Shown: positions 58,193 to 64,000 of the stretch, piece by piece
Layout: each line of letters opens with the position of its first letter
Position numbering within the stretch: the stretch's first letter is position 1
NCBI GenBank assembly: GCA_963513935.1
Contig: OY740765.1
Span: 119,727,362-119,791,361, forward strand
Reading direction: 5' to 3'
Length of the DNA: 64,000 nucleotides
Source: Aphrophora alni
Taxonomy: Eukaryota; Arthropoda; Insecta; Hemiptera; Aphrophoridae
Made by a program: the position numbers and the translations under genes
Notes under the pieces: generated by a model
The model's input: the letters and a program-made list of their open reading frames with translations, nothing else
Database searches by the model: none
Told to the model about the DNA's origin: nothing

Positions 58193-59359
58193 TTAGTCCT
58201 TAAGGTTTGACCACACCATTTCAATGGGGTTTAAAAAAAGGCATTGATATAGTGGTAGACGGATGATCTTGAATCCTCTTTTCACAGCCTCTACATCGAT
58301 GACGTAGGTTGGTTGCAGTGGTTTGTGTAGTCGGACAAGTTCAAATAGCTCAGGTTTGTGTAGATCCTCCCAGATCGAAATCTTTCTTTCCTGCAACCAC
58401 TTAACCATTGTTGCTTTGGTAGAAGATGAATTTGAAGCTTTATCTTTTACTCTCGAATGGTAGGGAGTGTTGTTCATAACAATCGTAGACCGAGGTGGAA
58501 TTGCAGGTAGCAAATGATTAAAAAAAAAAAACACTTTTCGAACACATCACAATTCATCTCTTGGTGATAGTCTCCAGTCTTCTTTGATATAAAAAACGGA
58601 GAGCATTTATCCAACCACTAGAGCCACCAGCATGGCAGATAATTAGCAGTTTTCTTTTGCCAACAGGGGTTCCAGTAACACATAACACAGTATCGTATGT
58701 CCATCCTCTGTATTTGGGTGCATTCTTGTTTAACCAGGTCTCATTCATAAATACACAGTACTAAATGTTTTTGCTATGGATTTTCCTGAGAAAACTACAC
58801 CGATTTCGGTTTTTTCATAAGAACTTTTCTGTTGTTTAGTTTTTTATAATGAAATCCCAAATCATGCAATATATTTAACAGAGATGATTTTCCACCAGGG
58901 TAAAGTCCAACCTCACGCAGAGAAACCTATGGTTTTCTTGAAGTTGAAACTTTTTTTCGCTTGTAATAGTTCAGAACACGTCGACGAATTGCTCCTTTGT
59001 CAAACGAATCTACTTCCGTTACTGGCCTCTTCCTTTTGGTTCTTCAATTCTTCGGAGTTCGAATGACTAGACTCTTTTCATCAGCAACTGGGGGCAAGCG
59101 TTGTGTCATCTCCACCTTCCATGTTAACAGTCTTCATAGCAGTTATTTCCTTTGGTTTCTATAACTTGTTTCATTTCTGATTTAATCCTTTGCACTGTCC
59201 TAAAAGAAATTCCACTTGCATCCGATACCCGTTGTAAGACCTTTGTCACATCAAGTATTGGACCTTCATGGTTCTTATCTTTTTCGAAGTAACTTAAGAG
59301 AGAAGCTATAATTATTCTGGCTTACGGGTGCAGAATTTGTCGATTTTTGGTGCACTCAT
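58193..59359 (-). pseudogene. DDE transposase (IS630/Tc1 superfamily), catalytic residues lost
   Basis: From 59359 on the minus strand: MSAPKIDKF and, in another frame, VLQRVSDASGISFRTVQRIK, an HTH that would bind the TIRs. Then MNETWLNKNAPKYRGWTYDT (58748), where the family has DETW; KRKLLIICHAGGSSGWINAL; STIVMNNTPYHSR near 58480, where the family has MDNAPYHS; MVKWLQERKI; and LNPIEMVWSNLKD at the C-terminus, keeping the Glu. Two catalytic Asp are thus Asn, besides frameshifts. The spacing and NPIE box resemble the 'DDE superfamily endonuclease' proteins common in hemipterans and other insects. Confidence 0.88.
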
Positions 59360-59740
59360 AGTAAAAATAGTATTACAGTAAACTTCCTTGGTAATATTAT
59401 TTAGCAAAAATACTATCAAAATGAAATAACTACAACACCACAGTTGGGCCAGTTACGAGATTTAGCTAATAATGGCAGAATTTGAATTTGTGAAATGGTT
59501 TTAAAAGGGGAGGTTTGTTTGTCACTAATCGGTTTCCAATAACCATTGTAATATTCATTGACTCATTTACAAGCTGATGTAGAAAGGGCGGATGTGACTA
59601 ACCGAGGAGGATGTGGCTATTTCACTGGATTATATAAATATTGTAAATCTAGTTGAAGATGCAATAAATCGGTTGGATACTACGTTAAACAATATATAGG
59701 CTTGCATAATGTTCCAGTAACTCACTGTTTATTAAAGGCT

Positions 59741-59742
<2 letters not shown>

Positions 59743-59785
<43 letters not shown>
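59743..59785. repeat. (TA)n microsatellite
   Basis: About 21 TA units inside the transposon. Confidence 0.95.
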
Positions 59786-59788
<3 letters not shown>

Positions 59789-60069
59789 TCATTATATATA
59801 ATTATATGTTTCAATAATTATAGTTATTTTTTTACTTTGCAATAATATGGTCGAGTTTGGACTTATTTTTCTTCTACATGCCGATAATATAATTGTAACA
59901 AAACAATTCTAAAATTTAAAAAAAAATTGTAGTAGCATACTAGGAATCTTGCTATGAGTGACAGGTAGCTCGCCCAGCCATTGTTTGGCAGTCTGTCCCT
60001 GTGCATGCAAGAGTGAAGGGTCTACTAATCTGATACATGTCATCTGAGATTGGCCAGACAGTATTTTAT

Positions 60070-60412
60070 TATCCTATTATTTCGAAATAATCATCTCCCA
60101 ATTATAACCTGCCTTAACTCAGACAGCCAACATCGGTTGAAGTTTTTTTCGAGAACGATCTCTTGCCTCGACTTTCCTCAAGGCGCGAATTTGTATAGAA
60201 ATATCTCTAATGTGATTTGAATATCTCACATCTTGTTCCGTAATAAGTCGTTAATCCAAAGTCCAATATTTGACCGATAAGCTGATGTAACGGCCTATGA
60301 ACCGTTAATATTTCTTGATTGGAACTGGAATTATCTACTGGTTACTGACATTACAATCGACAATTATCAGATGATTTTTATTATACTTTGAAAATGAGAA
60401 ACATTACAGACC
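60070..60412 (+). repeat. Dispersed repeat X, copy 3 (partial)
   Basis: Matches about 3345-3935 of copy 1 with a gap: CATCGGTTG, AGTCCAATATTT, GAATTATCTACTGGTTACTGA and TTTGAAAATGA. It lies immediately right of the Tc1-type transposon. Confidence 0.72.
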
Positions 60413-62883
60413 ATTACAATACAGATCAATGTGCATATGATACACACCATTCCATAAACCACTTTTATTGACTCAGGGAATTTCAAAATGGCTATATTTG
60501 CAAAAATTTACGTCATATTTTTAACCCAACACATAACTTTCTGTATATTATGTATCCGAGAAAGTATTATTAAGCAACATTACATGAAAATCTAATAATC
60601 AAGATCTGTCTCACTTTGTGTTTAAATTTATCTGACATGAAGTTTGTATAACTATGTGACAAAGCGTTGTACAATTCAATAGGTATGTAAACAAAACTTT
60701 GTTGTTGATCAAGTTCAGTTTAGTTGTCAAAACAAATTTTGTCATGTATCAATTTCAATTTAGTTGTCAGTGATGTCATTGTTATGAAATGCATGACGGC
60801 AACAGCTGTTGGTCATTATAGTTATTATAAAAATCATTAGTCAGTGGAATTTATTCATACAGTGAGTAGCATCAGTACTATAACTTCTTTTGTGACGTGT
60901 GGGTTCTTTAACCATTGCAAATGTTGCTTATATTAGCATTTATGTGTGTGTTGTAATGCTGTTGTGTTGCTACTTTTTCAACTTCAGTATCTTTGATTTG
61001 AAGGAAACATATTTAAATAATCAGGGTAGTTATGTAGTAACTTTAAAAAAATATTATTTGTTACTTTAGTAGATTATAAAATCAATTCTCCATTTAAAAA
61101 AGTAATCTCTGTCAATGCTTTAATAATAAACAGAAATTAATAGTTATAAAAGTGTTACAAAATTATAAAATTATATTTTACAAAAAGTTGTTGAAATGGT
61201 GGGCTTTATCTTTTTTACTTATCCAGTATACGAAGTTTGGTAATCACAAAAAATTTTATCAATTTTTTGGTTGATCTTTTCAGATTTCATGACTTCAGGA
61301 AACTGAAAAAAAAAATTTTCGGCATGTCATTGTTGTTTATTTACGTAAGCATGATAATGGCTACAAAATTAAGATAAGAGCATGACATTTGTTATAGGGT
61401 GCTATTAGTGTGCTCATGTAGAACCCTATTGAAATTCAGAAAAATTGAAGTAAAATTGGCTAAATGACAAAATAGTTTGTTGATTCCATCTCATATGTTA
61501 TTCAACTTAATCATACTAAATTAGATACAAATTTGTAGATTTCAAATTCTGACTTCCCAAGAAAATGTGATATACGTTTAGTTATGAGATACAGTAGAGC
61601 CGAGTCCCCCTGTATTCCCCTGGTTGAGTGTAAAAAAATTAAATAATTCAGGGTGTCTACCAATCCCCAAACAGTCACGATTTGTTGGTGGAACTCAAGA
61701 ATTCCCTGCGTTGTGCGGCTACAACAGCGCTTATCTATTTTTATTGGTTTGATTGTATTTCTGAGTTGAGAATTACTCGTGTAAAACGGATTGAGCAATT
61801 CTGTATACTAGTGGTGGAAAGTTCCGATCTTTTTAAAGATTTGGTTCAATTAATCTTGTTCACATGGAAGAACCGTTCAAAAACAAACAGCAAGCCTGTG
61901 TAGTAGCGGGAAGAGGAGAAGAACGGGTATTTGTAATACTGATTCGGAATGTTTATTCGTTTTCATGACCTTTTCAAATCGAACTGGTTTTTGGATAACA
62001 ATACATCTTTACCTTTATGACCTTCATAATTAATTCATAATGCCGTAAATTGTGTGAAACCAAAACAAGTTCTTCTGTCGCCTATGTCTATGTATTCATT
62101 TTTAGTTAAACAAACATTAGTTTTTATTTTGAATATTAGACATGTGTTTACATCATTTAAAATGTTTAAAGGTAAGTGTTCATATTTTATCTAATAATTA
62201 GTTTATTATGTCGATTCAGTATTGTATTCTTCTGTATTTTCATTATGGATGGAAATAAGAGTAGAACTATAAAAAAAGTATTCGTACTTATACATTTGTA
62301 AATTATCAACCATATATTGTAATTTAATTGGCTATATGTAGATGATTACCTGTTTACCTCGGCTTATCATAACATTTCAAAATACCTATTTCTATAGGTC
62401 TATTATTTTATAGCATTACCAAATTTTTTATGTGTGTGGCAAGCCTTTTAAAATACCTAATTATTTTAAATTTTGGAAGTATAAATATCAAGAAATTTTT
62501 CTACTTTGAGTGAGGTATTCAACTAACTTATAGATAGTTCCTATTAATTAAATTTATATTATTATTTATATATTTTTTAATTAATTTAACCTACAATATC
62601 TTTTTTTCTGTATTATTTTATATAGACATAGCCTTACTGTAAGCATACAATGATACCTAACCTATTTTGACACCTTTATGTACAGGTAAAGTGGTTTTAA
62701 GGCCTGCTTATTGTTACATCTAAATTTTATACTACTTATACAGGTAGATACTAAGGACATTCGCTTATTATTTTTCTAGGCAAATTAGTCTTATAAATCT
62801 TAGATTTTCCCCTCTGTAAGTTTTTAAAACTTGATCAATGTTATAGGCTACTATTATAGATTACTATTTTTGTACCTCTAGAG

Positions 62884-62943
<60 letters not shown>

Positions 62944-63915
62944 TAAGTAGGCCTACCTAACCTGTTGTAGCATTTGCTTGTATAGGGTGATGTTTTTAGT
63001 CCTGCTTTTTGCTAAGAGAATTATGATTTAAAAAAAAATCAAGTCTTGTAAGTTAACTGTATAATTAAAAAGTAGTATTATTCTGGTTTGAGGCGCTCAT
63101 GAACATTTCAGATTTTAGTAAATTTTCTTTCAAAATATAATTATTGCAACCATCCTTATGACAAAGTTCATGGTCTAGTAGCATGAAATGTATGCTGATC
63201 ACATGACCCCTAGAACATGTTTTGAATATTTACAAAAATTTAAAGCCTATTATGTCTGTGTGTGCGTAACCGTTTTAGATGTCACAATTTTTGTTACGTT
63301 TGATGAGTTCGTTAACAAAAAAAAAATCTGTATTGTTTCATATAGTGTCTTGCCTATTTGGACCTACAAAGCTCAACAAAAAAGTAATGTAGGACTAGTT
63401 ACCACAAAACAAAACTATTTTTTTTCAATATTTGATGAAAAGAGTTAGTTACAATGTATGTTACGCTACTAGTCTTTTGAATCTTACCTTATTCACTTTT
63501 TGCAATTTCGGTCATATGACCATCCTCAGGACACAGAAACTTAACAAACACAAATTTACAGTCACAACGCAAAACATATTTCATTCAATGTTGAGATCAT
63601 GAAAAAATATAAAACAATAAATGTCGCATTCTTATCGACGTGCACGTCCAAATGGTGCTGACAGTTATATTGTGTATAAATACATAACCAATCCATATGA
63701 TCATTTTGTACTTTTCCGACACTTTTTTGAATTTCCTGTATTGGCCTACATACTTTTCGGATCGTTTTGTATTTTTTATTTTTTTTGAGATGAAGTCCAA
63801 ATGTACATACTAAATTCAACTAGTAATCAGTACCATTTATTAGTTAATTGTGCATTTAAAAAACCATTTATTGGTGTGGTTTAGGCTTTTAAATTCTGGT
63901 TTTTAATTTCAGATT
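60413..63915. other. Intron sequence, no gene recognised
   Basis: AT-rich continuation of the Sin3A intron. It holds a (TA)n array at 62887-62938. Open frames at 61511-61798 (minus), 61682-61903 and 63188-63448 show no known domain. GCAATTTCGGTCATATGACC at 63502 carries an inverted box-stem-box pattern, discussed in the findings. Confidence 0.55.
62887..62938. repeat. (TA)n microsatellite
   Basis: About 26 AT units. Confidence 0.95.
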
Positions 63916-63922
63916 AATTGAC

Positions 63923-64000
63923 ATGCCTGGAAAGTGTTGTTTTCATGAATCTTGGATAACATCTACAATTAATGAAATAGATACTATATCGTTTTGGTTA
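63923..64000 (+). CDS. Possible start of a transposon-type ORF (partial)
   Basis: An ATG at 63923 opens a frame that runs off the window: MPGKCCFHESWITSTINEID. The C-x-F-x-x-S-W pattern resembles the N-terminus of insect hAT/BED-type proteins (for example CKFQxSW). Only 26 residues are visible, so this is a weak call. It is preceded by a TTTCAG-like acceptor sequence, but it does not resemble Sin3A PAH3. Confidence 0.25.
   Translation, partial: MPGKCCFHESWITSTINEIDTISFWL

Larger units (their letters stand above)
57473..60061 (-). mobile_element. IS630/Tc1-superfamily transposon with ~110 bp TIRs
   Basis: The left end from CAGTCTGGCTAGTCTC (57473) and the right end read inwards from CTGTCTGGCCAATCTC match for ~110 bp, including CAATGGCTGGGCGAGCTACC in both. 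TA flanks both sides (57471-57472 and 60062-60063). Length 2589 bp. The right TIR begins the upstream end of the minus-strand transposase gene. A (TA)n array lies at 59743-59785. Confidence 0.9.

Noticed and set aside
61511..61798. Possible Sin3A PAH3 exon
   Set aside because: Neither strand gives PAH3-like residues; no VRKALRS-type sequence with flanking splice sites was found after 53875.

Overview
The window is eukaryotic, AT-rich, intron-dominated and full of transposons. It carries seven internal exons of one conserved plus-strand gene: the transcriptional corepressor Sin3A (paired amphipathic helix protein). The exons lie at 293-420, 2304-2494, 4756-4879, 10277-10428, 20965-21235, 36108-36353 and 53498-53875. 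They encode a low-complexity N-terminal linker, complete PAH1, a Ser/Pro/Thr/Gln linker, complete PAH2, a His-rich linker and the first residues of PAH3. Every junction has AG/GT splice sites and compatible phases. The 5' and 3' parts of the gene lie outside the window. Introns run from 1.9 kb to 17.1 kb. The protein and the mobile-element mix suggest an insect with a large genome, perhaps hemipteran; the order is a guess.

Almost everything else is transposon debris inside the Sin3A introns, much of it nested. 1-209: 3' end of a mariner. 2.7-3.9 kb: unclassified dispersed repeat 'X'. 4947-6252: dead mariner. 7.05-8.6 kb: foldback repeat with a TTAA-flanked piggyBac-like MITE in one arm. 10.8-19.4 kb: a long inverted-repeat element split by a Helitron (RepHel pseudogene, recognisable 3' hairpin-CTAG end), which is itself split by an LTR element without pol. 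20.2-20.8 kb: MITE. 22.1-23.9 kb: minisatellite, tRNA-like SINE head and a dead TE gene. 24.5-26.6 kb: LINE RNase H and zinc-knuckle remnants plus ~160-180 bp tandem repeats. 27.2-27.8 kb: hairpin retroelement. 30.1-31.1 kb: two LINE fragments head to tail.

31.4-35.7 kb is a LINE interrupted by a solo-LTR-like insertion and by a small IS630/Tc1-type element. That small element is split by a 5'-truncated Jockey-like LINE flanked by an apparently perfect 289 bp direct repeat. 40.7-44.7 kb: duplicated segment, one copy hit by a piggyBac element. 45.5-51.4 kb: LTR element inserted in a copy of repeat X, carrying a hairpin retroelement in one LTR and a hAT element (8 bp target duplication) in its interior. 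54.1-57.2 kb: degenerate Gypsy pol. 57.5-60.1 kb: IS630/Tc1-superfamily transposon with ~110 bp terminal inverted repeats. From 60.4 kb to the end is intron with microsatellites.

The least ordinary observations are: (i) two related hairpin insertions (27.2 kb and 46.0 kb), bounded by 13 and 12 bp direct repeats, that carry a hammerhead-ribozyme-like signature as in Penelope-like elements or retrozymes; (ii) the LINE insertion with a ~289 bp target duplication; (iii) the three-level nest around the Helitron; (iv) the unclassified repeat X. No bacterial features, CRISPR arrays, rRNA genes or intact tRNA genes were seen. All calls come from reading the sequence; no database search was possible.
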